A DNA stretch of 64,000 nt from Algibacter pacificus (GTDB lineage: Bacteria > Bacteroidota > Bacteroidia > Flavobacteriales > Flavobacteriaceae), in assembly GCF_008033385.1 (NCBI RefSeq), contig NZ_VOGY01000001.1, positions 434,001 through 498,000 of the forward strand, given 5' to 3'. Position 1 is the first letter of the stretch, and the number at the start of each line of letters is the position of its first letter. The notes under the pieces are model-generated. The model saw only the letters and a list, made by a program, of their open reading frames with translations, was not told the origin of the DNA and did not search any database. A program made the translations under genes and the position numbers. This document shows positions 55,055 to 64,000 of the stretch, piece after piece.

Positions 55055-55094
55055 TAAAAATCTCAAATACCAATTGGTGTTTGAGATTTTTTTT
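55055..55094 (+). terminator. Terminator of the DUF1080-Gfo/Idh unit
   Basis: AAATCTCAAA (55058-55067) pairs with TTTGAGATTT (55080-55089), extended by ACCA/TGGT inside, followed by a T run. It separates the first PUL unit from the sulfatase unit. Confidence 0.85.
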
Positions 55095-55146
55095 GAATAT
55101 TGATGAAATTTTTCTAAAAAAATTAACTAAATTTTACACTTTATCT

Positions 55147-55191
55147 CAGGACACTGCAGGATAGCTTCCTACAAGGAAAACTTTAATTTTA
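55147..55191 (+). promoter_or_regulatory. CAGGA direct-repeat operator and -7-like box of the sulfatase unit
   Basis: CAGGAC (55147-55152) and CAGGAT (55157-55162) are one helical turn apart, followed after 21 bp by TAATTTTA (55184-55191), differing from TAnnTTTG only in the last base. Spacing is the same as in the 52123 element. Confidence 0.6.
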
Positions 55192-55252
55192 ATGATTATA
55201 AATTTAGCATAAAAAACAACTCAACTAAGACAAATAATTAAGTAATCCATAT

Positions 55253-58200
55253 ATGTTTAAAAATAGTATTTTATTAGTTTTATTAAGTGTAGTTGGTAAT
55301 TTAAATATAAGCCATGCACAACAACAGCAAAGCGATAACGAAAAACCGAATATCATCTTCATTTTAACAGATGATCAACGTTTTGACGCTATTGGTTATG
55401 CTGGAAATAAATTTGTTGAAACTCCTCAAATGGATGATTTAGCAAAATCGGGAACTTACTTTAACAAAGCTATAGTTACAACACCCATTTGCGCGGCAAG
55501 TAGGGCTAGTCTTTGGACAGGATTGCATGAACGTGCTCACAATTATAACTTTCAAACAGGAAATATCCGTGAAGATTATATGGCAGATTCGTACCCTGTT
55601 GTATTAAAAAAGAATGGTTATCATACCGGATTTTATGGGAAATTTGGAGTTAGGTATAATAACTTAGAAGAACAATTCGACGAGTTTGAATCATACGACA
55701 GAAATAATAGGTATAAAGACCGAAGAGGGTATTACTATAAAACCATAGATAATGATACGGTACATTTAACGCGGTATACTGGGCAACAAGCCATTGATTT
55801 TATAGATAAAAACGCTACAAAAAAAGAACCTTTTTGTTTATCTTTAAGTTTCAGTGCACCACATGCACACGATGGTGCGCCTGATCAGTATTTTTGGCAA
55901 GAAGAAACCGATAAATTATTGGAAAACACAACCATTCCGGGACCAGATTTAGCAGACGATAAATACTTTGATGCGCTACCAAAAATGGTTAGAGAAGGGT
56001 TTAACTGGTTACGATGGACTTGGCGTTACGATACACCCGAAAAGTACCAACATAGCTTAAAAGGCTACTACCGTATGATTGCGGGAGTCGATTTAGAAAT
56101 AGCAAAAATTCGTAAAAAATTACAAGAAAAGGGAATCGATAAGAATACGGTAATTATAGTTATGGGAGATAATGGGTACTTCTTGGGCGAACGTAAATTA
56201 GCTGGAAAATGGCTCATGTATGATAACTCTGTTCGTGTACCATTAATTGTTTTCGATCCTAGAATTAACAAGCATCAAGATGTTGATGATATGGTGCTTA
56301 ATATTGATGTACCACAAACCATTGCTGATTTGGCTGGCGTAAAAGCGCCCAATACATGGCAAGGAAAAAGTTTATTACCTCTTGTAAAACAAGAAACTAA
56401 TACTATTAATAGAGACACTGTTTTAATAGAACATATTTGGAATTTTAGTGAAATTCCACCAAGTGAAGGCGTAAGAACAGAAGAATGGAAATACTTTAGA
56501 TATGTCAATGATAAATCTGTTGAAGAACTTTATAACTTAAAGAAAGACCCTAAAGAAACTAAAAATCTAATAGGAAAGAAAAAATATAAAGCTGTAGCTG
56601 ATAAACTAAGAAATAAGCTTGACCAACTTATTAAAAAAAATAGTAACGCTTTTAGAGCAGCACCAACAGATTTAACGGTTGAATTAATTAGACAGCCAGA
56701 TAGTAATGTTGAAATTTATGATTTAAAACCAGAATTTGGTTGGACTGTTCCTTTGGGATCTAAATTTCAAGGAGCCTATCAAATTTTAGTCGCTGCAAAT
56801 GAAAAGGATATTAATAACAACAACGGCACAATTTGGGATAGTGGAGAAGTACGTTCGTTAAAATCTACAAATGTTGAATATAAAGGAACCCCGCTTCAGG
56901 TTGGAAAAACGTACTATTGGAAAGTAAGAATTTGGGATGAAGAAAATAGACTAGTCGATTATTCTGAGGCGCAAAAGTTTACAACAGGAAAAAGTGATAG
57001 CTATATCATTTCAACCGAAAACAAGTTTCAAACCGATGCCATAAAACCTGTAAAGTTTGAAAAACGCGGTAATTTCTATTTTATGGATTTTGGTAAAGCA
57101 GCGTTTGCTACCATGAATTTTACCTATAAAGCCAAAACACCGCATACCCTTACCGTTAGGGTGGGAGAAATGGTAAACAACGAAGGTAATGTGAATAGAA
57201 CACCTCCTGCTAAGAGTAATATTAGATATCAAGAGATAAAAGTAGATGTTAAGCCAGGACAAACAGAATATCAAATTCAAGTTCAAACAGACGAAAGAAA
57301 TACAAGACCAAATAAGGCCATTCCATTACCTGATGGTTTTCCACCACTTGTGCCATTTAGATATGCAGAAATTGAAGGTGCCCAAGAAGCTATTTCGGCT
57401 AGTAATGTAGAACAATTAGCCTATCATACGTTTTGGGATGAGCAATCTAGTAGTTTTAAAAGTAACGATAATATCTTAAATCAAGTTTGGGATTTATGTA
57501 AATACTCCATAAAAGCAACCACATTTAACGGACTATATGTGGATGGAGATAGAGAGCGTATACCTTATGAAGCAGATGCTTATTTAAATCAATTAAGCCA
57601 TTATACCACAGATCGAGAATATGCTATGGCTAGACGTACCATTGAGTATTTTATGAAAAATCCAACATGGCCTACCGAATGGCAGCAACATGTTCCATTA
57701 TTGATTTATGCCGATTATATGTACACTGGTAATACCGAATTAATAGAGAGATACTATGAAGAATTAAAACATAAATCTTTATATGAATTATCTAATGAAG
57801 ATGGTTTAATTACATCTACCAAAGTAGACGCTGCTTTTATGAAAAAACTAGGTTTTCCTGACGGCTACAAAAAACCATTAACAGACATTGTTGATTGGCC
57901 TGGCGCTAATTTTAATAGAAGTAAAACCAAAGGAGAACGCGACGGCTTCGTCTTTAAACCATATAGTACCGTTATCAACTCATTCTTCTATGAGAACATG
58001 AAGATTATGGCGAAATTTGCTAAACTTCTTGGAAAAACTCAAGAAGAACTAGATTTCGAATATAGAGCAGCAAAAGCAAAAAAAGCGGTAAACGAACAAA
58101 TGTTTGATGCCGAACGCGGTATATATGTAGATGGTATTGGTACAGATCACGCTTCTTTGCACGCTAATATGATGCCTTTGGCCTTTGGTATAGTACCAGA

Positions 58201-58783
58201 AGAACATTTTGAATCTGTTGTAAATTACGTGAAATCTCGTGGAATGGCATGTAGTGTATATGGTGCACAGTTTTTAATGGATGGGTTATATAATGCCGGC
58301 GAGGCAGATTATGCCTTAGATTTACTAACTGATACCTCGGATAGAAGTTGGTATAACATGATAAAAATAGGGTCTACCATTACTTTAGAAGCTTGGGATA
58401 ACAAGTATAAAAATAATTTAGATTGGAATCACGCTTGGGGCGCAGTACCTGCAAATGTTATTCCACGTGGATTATGGGGTATAAAACCAAAAACAGCGGG
58501 GTTTGCAGTGGCTACTATAAAACCGCAAATGAGTAAATTAAAATCCAGTGCCATAGAAGTTCCAACTGTAAGAGGAACCATTAAAGGAAATTATAAATAT
58601 AATGGCACAAGGTTACAAACTTATGAAATTGAAATTCCAGGAAACATGGTTGCCGAATTTTCTTTAAATGATTTAGATGGAAAGGATTTAATTCATAACG
58701 GCAAAAAAGTACCGGCTGCTTTCGATAGTATTCGTTTAGACCCAGGGAAGCATACTATTCAACTTAAGATTAATTCATTTTAA
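55253..58783 (+). CDS. Bifunctional S1 sulfatase - GH78 alpha-L-rhamnosidase fusion
   Basis: An 1176-residue exported enzyme (signal peptide to about residue 22). Residues about 30-470 are an S1 sulfatase with metal motif ILTDDQR, the formylglycine site Cys80-Ala-Ala-Ser-Arg84 with Leu-Trp-Thr-Gly after it, and [16 protein letters not shown]. Residues about 475-590 are a fibronectin/Bac_rhamnosid_N-like domain, followed by a GH78-type (alpha/alpha)6 barrel with [18 protein letters not shown] near 760 and [19 protein letters not shown] near 1045. Cys80 needs a maturase not in this window. The same fusion is known from the ulvan PUL of Formosa agariphila (S1_25-GH78), where the sulfatase removes 3-sulfate from rhamnose and GH78 releases the rhamnose. 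Substrate here is inferred as ulvan oligomers. Confidence 0.88.
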   Translation: MFKNSILLVLLSVVGNLNISHAQQQQSDNEKPNIIFILTDDQRFDAIGYAGNKFVETPQMDDLAKSGTYFNKAIVTTPICAASRASLWTGLHERAHNYNFQTGNIREDYMADSYPVVLKKNGYHTGFYGKFGVRYNNLEEQFDEFESYDRNNRYKDRRGYYYKTIDNDTVHLTRYTGQQAIDFIDKNATKKEPFCLSLSFSAPHAHDGAPDQYFWQEETDKLLENTTIPGPDLADDKYFDALPKMVREGFNWLRWTWRYDTPEKYQHSLKGYYRMIAGVDLEIAKIRKKLQEKGIDKNTVIIVMGDNGYFLGERKLAGKWLMYDNSVRVPLIVFDPRINKHQDVDDMVLNIDVPQTIADLAGVKAPNTWQGKSLLPLVKQETNTINRDTVLIEHIWNFSEIPPSEGVRTEEWKYFRYVNDKSVEELYNLKKDPKETKNLIGKKKYKAVADKLRNKLDQLIKKNSNAFRAAPTDLTVELIRQPDSNVEIYDLKPEFGWTVPLGSKFQGAYQILVAANEKDINNNNGTIWDSGEVRSLKSTNVEYKGTPLQVGKTYYWKVRIWDEENRLVDYSEAQKFTTGKSDSYIISTENKFQTDAIKPVKFEKRGNFYFMDFGKAAFATMNFTYKAKTPHTLTVRVGEMVNNEGNVNRTPPAKSNIRYQEIKVDVKPGQTEYQIQVQTDERNTRPNKAIPLPDGFPPLVPFRYAEIEGAQEAISASNVEQLAYHTFWDEQSSSFKSNDNILNQVWDLCKYSIKATTFNGLYVDGDRERIPYEADAYLNQLSHYTTDREYAMARRTIEYFMKNPTWPTEWQQHVPLLIYADYMYTGNTELIERYYEELKHKSLYELSNEDGLITSTKVDAAFMKKLGFPDGYKKPLTDIVDWPGANFNRSKTKGERDGFVFKPYSTVINSFFYENMKIMAKFAKLLGKTQEELDFEYRAAKAKKAVNEQMFDAERGIYVDGIGTDHASLHANMMPLAFGIVPEEHFESVVNYVKSRGMACSVYGAQFLMDGLYNAGEADYALDLLTDTSDRSWYNMIKIGSTITLEAWDNKYKNNLDWNHAWGAVPANVIPRGLWGIKPKTAGFAVATIKPQMSKLKSSAIEVPTVRGTIKGNYKYNGTRLQTYEIEIPGNMVAEFSLNDLDGKDLIHNGKKVPAAFDSIRLDPGKHTIQLKINSF

Positions 58784-58803
58784 TATATAAACCTTAACTT
58801 ATA

Positions 58804-60660
58804 ATGAAATCATATTTTTTACTTCTTGTTATAGTAACAGCATCTTTATTTTCGTGCAAAAAATATAAAGAAGTAAAAATTGATGGTGAATTAAAAAAAT
58901 GGCATAGAACAACTTTAAGTTTTGAAGGTCCTCAAACAAGCGAGTTGGCGGAAGAAAACCCTTTTTTAAACTACCGTTTAGATGTGACCTTTAAAAATGG
59001 TAAAAACACATACATTATTCCTGGTTTTTTTGCAGCCGATGGCAATACAGCAGAAACTAGCAGTAGTACAGGTAATATATGGCAAGTGCGATTTACACCT
59101 GATAACATAGGGAATTGGAGCTATTCGGTTTCCTTTAAAAAAGGTGATAATATCGCTGTAGCGGAAGATATATCTCTAGCGTCAAGTGCAGGGTTTATGG
59201 ATGGGCAATCTGGAACTTTTACCATTTTAGAATCAGATAAAACAGGAAAAGATAACCGGGCAAAAGGACGATTACAGTATGTTGGCGAATCCTACTTAAA
59301 ATTTGCCGAAACAGGTAAATATTTTATAAAATTAGGGGTCGATGCACCAGAAAATTTATTAGCATATTCAGATATAGATGAATCAACCAACGCACTCGGT
59401 TTTCAAAAAAAATGGGAGCCTCATGCTAAGGATTTTGATGAAAGTGCAGCACCATTTACATGGAAAAATTCCAAGGGTAAAAATCTTTTAGGAGCTATTA
59501 ATTACTTGGCTTCAGAAGAATTAAACGTTTTTTCATTTTTAACTTTTAATGTTGATGGAGACGATAGAAATGTGTTTCCGTATGTATTAAAAGTACCAAT
59601 TAAAGATTATGAAGCGTATGCTAGTGTTAAGAAAAATAAGGAAGCTTGGGAAACCATGTTTCATAAAACCAGGTTTGATGTTTCAAAACTAGACCAATGG
59701 GAACGAATTTTCGAATATGCTGAAACAAAAGGTATGTTTCTTCATTTTAAAACGCATGAAACAGAAACTGACCATTTAATGGATCAAGGTGTTTTTGGTA
59801 TAGAAGGTAAATTGTATTATCGTGAGTTAATAGCGCGTTTTGGACATCATCTTTCCATGAATTGGAATTTAGGCGAGGAAAATAATCAGCCTATAGTAGA
59901 AGTTAAAAAAGTAGCAAAATATGTACATAATTTAGATCCTTATAAAAATCATTTAGTTATTCATACATTTCCAGATAAAGATGAGAGATATCAGGATTTT
60001 ATAGGAGATCAAACTCCGCTAACTGGAGCTTCTTTACAATTAAGCCATCCAGAATTTAACGATGTACACCCTAGAGTTTTAAAATGGCGAAAAAAATCTA
60101 ATGATACTGGTAAAAAATGGGCTTTAGCGGTCGATGAACCGGGAAAAGCCAACATTGCATTGTTACCCGATAATGAAGATCCCGAACATACGTATGCAAG
60201 AGGAAGAGCCATGTGGGGAACCCTTTTGGCTGGAGGATATGGCGTAGAATGGTATTTTGGCTATGCTAGCCCTAACTCCGATTTAACTTGTCAAGATTTT
60301 AGGAGTCGTGATCTGTTTTGGGATCAAAACAAACATGCTTTACACTTCTTTAACAAGTATATTGCATTTTGGGATATGGAACCTCGAGACGATTTAATAA
60401 CTTCTAATCAGGTGGCGTATTGTTTCGCTAAAGAAAATGAAACATATGTTGTTTATAGTGAGATAAACAACGATATGGTAAAACTGAATTTAGGTAAGTC
60501 TGAAAGTATATTTGAAATAAAATGGTTCGATCCTAGAAATGGAGGCAATTTACAAGACGGTTCTGTTAAAACCATAAAAGCTAATGGGGTTGTAACTTTA
60601 GGTACTCCACCTTCTAATTTAGATAAAGATTGGGTGGTCCTTTTAAAGTTAATAAAATAA
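58804..60660 (+). CDS. DUF5060 glycosidase-like lipoprotein
   Basis: A 618-residue lipoprotein (lipobox LFSC near residue 18). Residues about 20-140 form a DUF5060 beta-sandwich (RLDVTFKNGKNTYIIPGFF, WQVRFTPDNIGNWSYSV). A TIM-barrel-like region follows, with FHSK-type strand HFKTHETETDHL, a candidate acid/base Glu in SMNWNLGEENN near 357, and a second candidate Glu in ALAVDEPGKANI near 445. The C-terminal about 80 residues are a putative collagen-binding-type domain (WFDPRNGG). Proteins of this layout occur in polysaccharide loci and are probably glycosidases; substrate is not known. It starts 20 bp after the sulfatase-GH78 stop. Confidence 0.8.
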   Translation: MKSYFLLLVIVTASLFSCKKYKEVKIDGELKKWHRTTLSFEGPQTSELAEENPFLNYRLDVTFKNGKNTYIIPGFFAADGNTAETSSSTGNIWQVRFTPDNIGNWSYSVSFKKGDNIAVAEDISLASSAGFMDGQSGTFTILESDKTGKDNRAKGRLQYVGESYLKFAETGKYFIKLGVDAPENLLAYSDIDESTNALGFQKKWEPHAKDFDESAAPFTWKNSKGKNLLGAINYLASEELNVFSFLTFNVDGDDRNVFPYVLKVPIKDYEAYASVKKNKEAWETMFHKTRFDVSKLDQWERIFEYAETKGMFLHFKTHETETDHLMDQGVFGIEGKLYYRELIARFGHHLSMNWNLGEENNQPIVEVKKVAKYVHNLDPYKNHLVIHTFPDKDERYQDFIGDQTPLTGASLQLSHPEFNDVHPRVLKWRKKSNDTGKKWALAVDEPGKANIALLPDNEDPEHTYARGRAMWGTLLAGGYGVEWYFGYASPNSDLTCQDFRSRDLFWDQNKHALHFFNKYIAFWDMEPRDDLITSNQVAYCFAKENETYVVYSEINNDMVKLNLGKSESIFEIKWFDPRNGGNLQDGSVKTIKANGVVTLGTPPSNLDKDWVVLLKLIK

Positions 60661-60686
60661 ATAAAAATCTATTAAGCTTTTATATA

Positions 60687-61658
60687 ATGATAAATAATAG
60701 CGTTAGTTGGGGTATTTTAGGCTGTGGCGATGTTGCAGAAGTAAAAAGTGGCCCTGCATTTTATAAAGTTGATAACTCTAATTTAGTTGGAGTTATGCGC
60801 AGAAATAAAGATAAGGTTGTAGATTTTGCTAAAAGACATCATGTTAGTAATTGGACTACCAATGCTACCGACTTAATCGAAAACCCAGCTATAGATGCCT
60901 TATATATAGCAACGCCTCCTTCATCTCATTTAGAATATGCCCTTCAAAGCATAAAAGCAGGTAAAAATGTATATCTTGAAAAGCCTATGGTGCTTAATAG
61001 TCGCGAAGCAGATATCCTTGTAAATGCACTTGAAAACAGCAAAGTTAAAGTAACGGTTGCCCATTATCGACGTGAATTGCCTGTGTTTTTAAAAGTGAAG
61101 AATTTATTAGATTCTAATATAATTGGTAAGGTAACTTCAGCTAAAATTGTTATAAAACAAACAGATAAAGCCAGTTTAATTGCTAAGTCTGATGAAAATT
61201 GGAGAACGAACCCTGAAATTTCGGGAGGGGGATATTTTCATGATATCGCACCACATCAAATCGATTTAATGTGTTATTATTTTGGCGAAGTGATCGAGAT
61301 AACTAAAGATGACCTTAAAGAAAATTTAGATTCTAATCAAGAAGTAAATGGCAGTCTACTTTTTAAAAATGGTGTAAAATTTTCTGGTTCATGGAACTTT
61401 AATGCTTCTGAAGAAATAGATAATTGCACCATTCATGGTGAAAAAGGAACAATCTCTTTTTCTTTTTATGGAGATGAAATTGTTTTAAATAGTAATGGCG
61501 AAGAAAAGCGATTTCTCTTTACAAACCCAAAACATGTTCAGCAACCCATGATAGAGAAAACAGTCAATTATTTTTTGGGAAAGAGCCAAAATCCTTGTAC
61601 AGTTAATGAAGCTGCTATTGTAACTCGAATTATGGATTTGTTTTGTGGACTAGATTAA
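60687..61658 (+). CDS. Cytoplasmic Gfo/Idh/MocA oxidoreductase
   Basis: A 323-residue NAD(P)-type oxidoreductase. Rossmann motif WGILGCGDVAE near 7-17, IATPPSSHLEY near 72-82, and catalytic lysine in VYLEKPMVLN near 96. No signal peptide, unlike the exported Gfo/Idh protein of the same locus, so it works on imported sugars in the cytoplasm, perhaps in xylose or rhamnose-type catabolism. The longest frame begins further upstream at GTG (60630), but ATG at 60687 is placed to give the normal N-terminus, 26 bp after the previous stop. The substrate is unknown. Confidence 0.87.
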   Translation: MINNSVSWGILGCGDVAEVKSGPAFYKVDNSNLVGVMRRNKDKVVDFAKRHHVSNWTTNATDLIENPAIDALYIATPPSSHLEYALQSIKAGKNVYLEKPMVLNSREADILVNALENSKVKVTVAHYRRELPVFLKVKNLLDSNIIGKVTSAKIVIKQTDKASLIAKSDENWRTNPEISGGGYFHDIAPHQIDLMCYYFGEVIEITKDDLKENLDSNQEVNGSLLFKNGVKFSGSWNFNASEEIDNCTIHGEKGTISFSFYGDEIVLNSNGEEKRFLFTNPKHVQQPMIEKTVNYFLGKSQNPCTVNEAAIVTRIMDLFCGLD

Positions 61659-61663
61659 CTAAA

Positions 61664-63040
61664 ATGAAAATAATGTTTAGTAAAAATATACAAATTGGGG
61701 TATGGTTAACGTATGCGATACTATCTGGATTGCATGCCCAAAACCCTATTGTACCAAACCAAGGGCTAAACGATCCCCATATTCATATTTTTAATGATAC
61801 GGCTTATGTTTATGCTTCTCATGATAAATCTATATCAAATGATAAATTTATTATGGAAGATTGGTGGATTTGGTCTTCACCAGATTTAGTAAATTGGACT
61901 AAACGAAGCGTACTTAAACCAAAAGACACTTATATTAATAAAGTTTTTTCTCAATGTTGGGCAACCGATGCAGCTTATAAAAACGGTAAATATTACTTTT
62001 ATTTTTCCGAAGGTAACGAACAAACCGGTGTAGTAGTAGCAGACACCCCAGTTGGACCATGGAAAGACGTATTGAAAAAACCGTTGTTAACATCTGGATT
62101 AACGCCAACTCACGAATACGATATGGCTGTTTTTCAAGATAACGGAGCCCATTATATTATTTTTGGAGTTTGGAATTATTATATAGCTAAACTCAATGAG
62201 GATATGATAAGTTTGGCAGAGGAGCCACGAAAAATAGAGATTAATAATCCTAGAGGTCCTTATAATCCCGATGGTAAAAATAAAAACATGCCTACCGACG
62301 ATAAACCCTTTATGCATAAATACAACGGTAAATATTATTTGTCTTGGGGTAGTTTTTACGCTATGTCTGATAATATATACGGGCCTTATAATTATAAAGA
62401 TACAGTAATAAAAGAGCATAGTTTTGCCAAAGGTTATCAATCACCAACATGGCCTAACGGCTTTTTACAAGGGAGGCATGGGTCTTTTTTTGAGTGGCAT
62501 AATCAATGGTATTATATTTACTGTGATATTAGCCAAACAGGAAATCGTTATTTTAGGGATAGCTTTATAAGTTATGTACATTATAAAGAGAATGGTGAAA
62601 TGGCCACCGTTAGGGTAGATGGTGTTGGCGTCGGAAATTATAATGCTGATGCAAGTATAGAAGCCGAAGATTATTTTAAAGCAGATGGATTAAATAAAAT
62701 AGAGCTTAGTAGAGGTGGCTTTGGAATTCAACCATTAGAGGAGTCTAGTTATGTTATTTTTCCTAACGTTAAAAACTTAAAAGATAAACCTATTTTAGAA
62801 TTAGAGGTACTTGCCAAGGCATCAACAACTATAGAAATAAGGGAGGAAAATCCTACGGGAAATATATTGTTTATATGCGAAATTCCTAAAAACACTATTC
62901 ACAGTTTTCAAAAAAGGGTTTTCAGTACTAAAAATTTAAAAGATAATCAATCTATTTGCTTTGTCTTTAAAGGTATTAAAAACAATTCTTTTATCTTAAA
63001 TAGATTTACATTCAAAAACCAAATTCATACAAATATTTAA
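61664..63040 (+). CDS. GH43-like beta-xylosidase/arabinosidase with CBM6-like C-terminus
   Basis: A 458-residue exported enzyme (signal peptide to about residue 25). The N-terminal five-bladed propeller has the GH43 general-base motif in LNDPH with Asp37, followed by WATDAAYKNGKYYFYFSE and THEYDMAVFQDNG, and the acid Glu candidate in the EHSFAKGYQSP or QGRHGSFFEWH region. Residues about 325-455 have an IEAEDYFKADGLN opening, typical of CBM6. It probably removes xylose or arabinose from the polysaccharide. ATG at 61664 lies 5 bp after the previous stop; a longer frame from an upstream TTG/GTG overlaps it and is less likely. Confidence 0.83.
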   Translation: MKIMFSKNIQIGVWLTYAILSGLHAQNPIVPNQGLNDPHIHIFNDTAYVYASHDKSISNDKFIMEDWWIWSSPDLVNWTKRSVLKPKDTYINKVFSQCWATDAAYKNGKYYFYFSEGNEQTGVVVADTPVGPWKDVLKKPLLTSGLTPTHEYDMAVFQDNGAHYIIFGVWNYYIAKLNEDMISLAEEPRKIEINNPRGPYNPDGKNKNMPTDDKPFMHKYNGKYYLSWGSFYAMSDNIYGPYNYKDTVIKEHSFAKGYQSPTWPNGFLQGRHGSFFEWHNQWYYIYCDISQTGNRYFRDSFISYVHYKENGEMATVRVDGVGVGNYNADASIEAEDYFKADGLNKIELSRGGFGIQPLEESSYVIFPNVKNLKDKPILELEVLAKASTTIEIREENPTGNILFICEIPKNTIHSFQKRVFSTKNLKDNQSICFVFKGIKNNSFILNRFTFKNQIHTNI

Positions 63041-63046
63041 AAAGTA

Positions 63047-64000
63047 ATGCACAAAATCATTTTTTTATCGGTATTCTTAATTTTTACATTTTGCAATGCT
63101 CAGGAGTCGAACTCGAAAGATTATAAGGACGCCTCGTTATCTATAGACGAACGAGTTGAAGCCTTATTACCAAAATTATCACTAGAAGAAAAGGTAGCGC
63201 AAATGCGTATCTTTCATGCTAATATAGGAGTGAAACATGATGAAAAAGGAAGGTTAAAACTTTCCGAAAAGGTTATTAAAAAATTAAAACTTGGTATCGC
63301 TGGAATTAAAAACCCTGCCGAACATGTGGATGCAGTAACCGCTGCTAAATTAAATAACGAACTTCAAAAATACATTATAGAGCACAACCGTTGGGGAATT
63401 CCAGCGCTTTTTGTAACAGAGTCTTATAACGGTGTCGATGCAGAAGGGTGTACCAAATTTGGGAGACCTATAGCATCAGCAGCTTCATTTAACCCAGAAT
63501 TGGTTCAAAAACAATGGGATATTGTAGGTAGAGAAGCTCGATTAAGAGGGATGCATATGTGCCATTCGCCAGAGGCCGATTTGGTTCGCGATCCACGTTT
63601 CGGACGTATGTCTGAGGCTTTCGGTGAAGATACTTACCTTACCACTCAAATGGTAACCAGTGCTGTAAAAGGTGTTCAAGGTAATTACGAAGGTTTAGGA
63701 AACGGTACACATATTGGAGCCGTTGCCAAACACTTTGCAGGTTATGGTCAAGTACTAGGTGGTTCAAATTTTGCAGCTATCGAAATTTCTCCTAGAACAC
63801 TTATAGACGAGGTTTATCCTCCGTTTGAAGCCGCCGTAAAAGATGCTAAAACTTTAGGTATTATGGCTTCTCATGGCGATTTAAATGGTATTGCTAGTCA
63901 TGGTAATCCAGAATTATTAACTGGTGTATTAAGAGACCAATGGGGCTTTAATGGCTATGTTGTTTCAGATTCTAATGATATTGCACGTTTATTTTATTTT
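63047..64000 (+). CDS. GH3 glycoside hydrolase, 3' end outside window
   Basis: The frame from ATG 63047 is open to the last base, 318 codons, and would continue. A signal peptide covers the first 17 residues (FTFCNAQ, a possible lipobox). GH3 features seen are LSLEEKVAQMR near 44-54, IPALFVTES, HMCHSPEADLVRDPRFGRMSE, VAKHFAGYGQ and the nucleophile segment YVVSDSNDI with Asp near 308. GH3 enzymes include beta-xylosidases and beta-glucosidases. It follows the GH43-like gene by 6 bp, so a xylose-releasing role is plausible. Confidence 0.9.
   Translation, partial: MHKIIFLSVFLIFTFCNAQESNSKDYKDASLSIDERVEALLPKLSLEEKVAQMRIFHANIGVKHDEKGRLKLSEKVIKKLKLGIAGIKNPAEHVDAVTAAKLNNELQKYIIEHNRWGIPALFVTESYNGVDAEGCTKFGRPIASAASFNPELVQKQWDIVGREARLRGMHMCHSPEADLVRDPRFGRMSEAFGEDTYLTTQMVTSAVKGVQGNYEGLGNGTHIGAVAKHFAGYGQVLGGSNFAAIEISPRTLIDEVYPPFEAAVKDAKTLGIMASHGDLNGIASHGNPELLTGVLRDQWGFNGYVVSDSNDIARLFYF

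Noticed and set aside
60630-60686. Upstream GTG start for the cytoplasmic Gfo/Idh gene
   Set aside because: It would overlap the previous gene and add a basic segment not expected before the Rossmann fold; ATG at 60687 is better.

Overview
The window is low-GC DNA of a marine-type Bacteroidota, almost certainly a member of the Flavobacteriaceae. The evidence is two giant proteins with type B (gliding-type) C-terminal sorting domains and one with a type A sorting domain for the type IX secretion system, TonB-dependent receptors, Bacteroidota-type -7 promoter boxes (TAnnTTTG), and a polysaccharide-utilisation locus (PUL) at the right end. I recognise no tRNA, rRNA, CRISPR array, prophage or IS transposase.

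Layout. 0-6 kb (minus strand): a small lipoprotein, cysteine synthase, an orphan membrane histidine kinase and a K+/H+ antiporter. 6-16.4 kb: two very large secreted proteins built from repeated Cys/Asp-rich modules. 16.7-21.2 kb: an envelope-stress-like block (DUF2807, PspC with unusual 26-residue C-terminal repeats, PadR, DUF4870). 21.3-27.7 kb (plus): DUF4442, AIM24, a TPR/LuxR regulator, a secreted beta-propeller protein and a 65-residue protein. 27.8-33.4 kb (minus): a five-gene set that looks like a copper-handling operon (small NGKC protein, YtkA-like lipoprotein, TonB receptor, MbnP-like protein, MbnH/MauG-like dihaem protein). 33.5-35.1 kb: oxyR divergent from dps. 35.1-40 kb: metallophosphoesterase, chorismate synthase, a dicarboxylate/amino-acid symporter and a sulfurtransferase. 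40.1-44.9 kb: three same-strand accessory genes (PLD nuclease with helicase-associated repeats, S41 peptidase, small membrane protein) separated by related imperfect palindromes of about 130 bp. The segment just before each gene is the inverted complement of the segment just after the same gene, as expected of mobile gene cassettes. 44.9-51.8 kb: TonB receptor, M23 peptidase, zapB-like/zapA, a 6S-like RNA and rny.

52.3-64 kb (plus): a carbohydrate locus with a two-domain DUF1080 (3-keto-glycoside hydrolase type) lipoprotein, a Tat-exported Gfo/Idh oxidoreductase, a sulfatase-GH78 rhamnosidase fusion, a DUF5060 glycosidase-like lipoprotein, a cytoplasmic Gfo/Idh enzyme, a GH43-like enzyme with a CBM6-like tail, and a GH3 enzyme cut by the window edge. 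Sulfated rhamnose plus xylose-type enzymes fit ulvan, the green-algal sulfated polysaccharide. Two transcription units here share a 10-bp-period CAGGAT direct repeat exactly 21 bp upstream of a -7-like box, suggesting one regulator.

The points most worth a second look are the cassette-like array, the shared PUL operator, the copper operon with an internal terminator, and the PspC-repeat protein.
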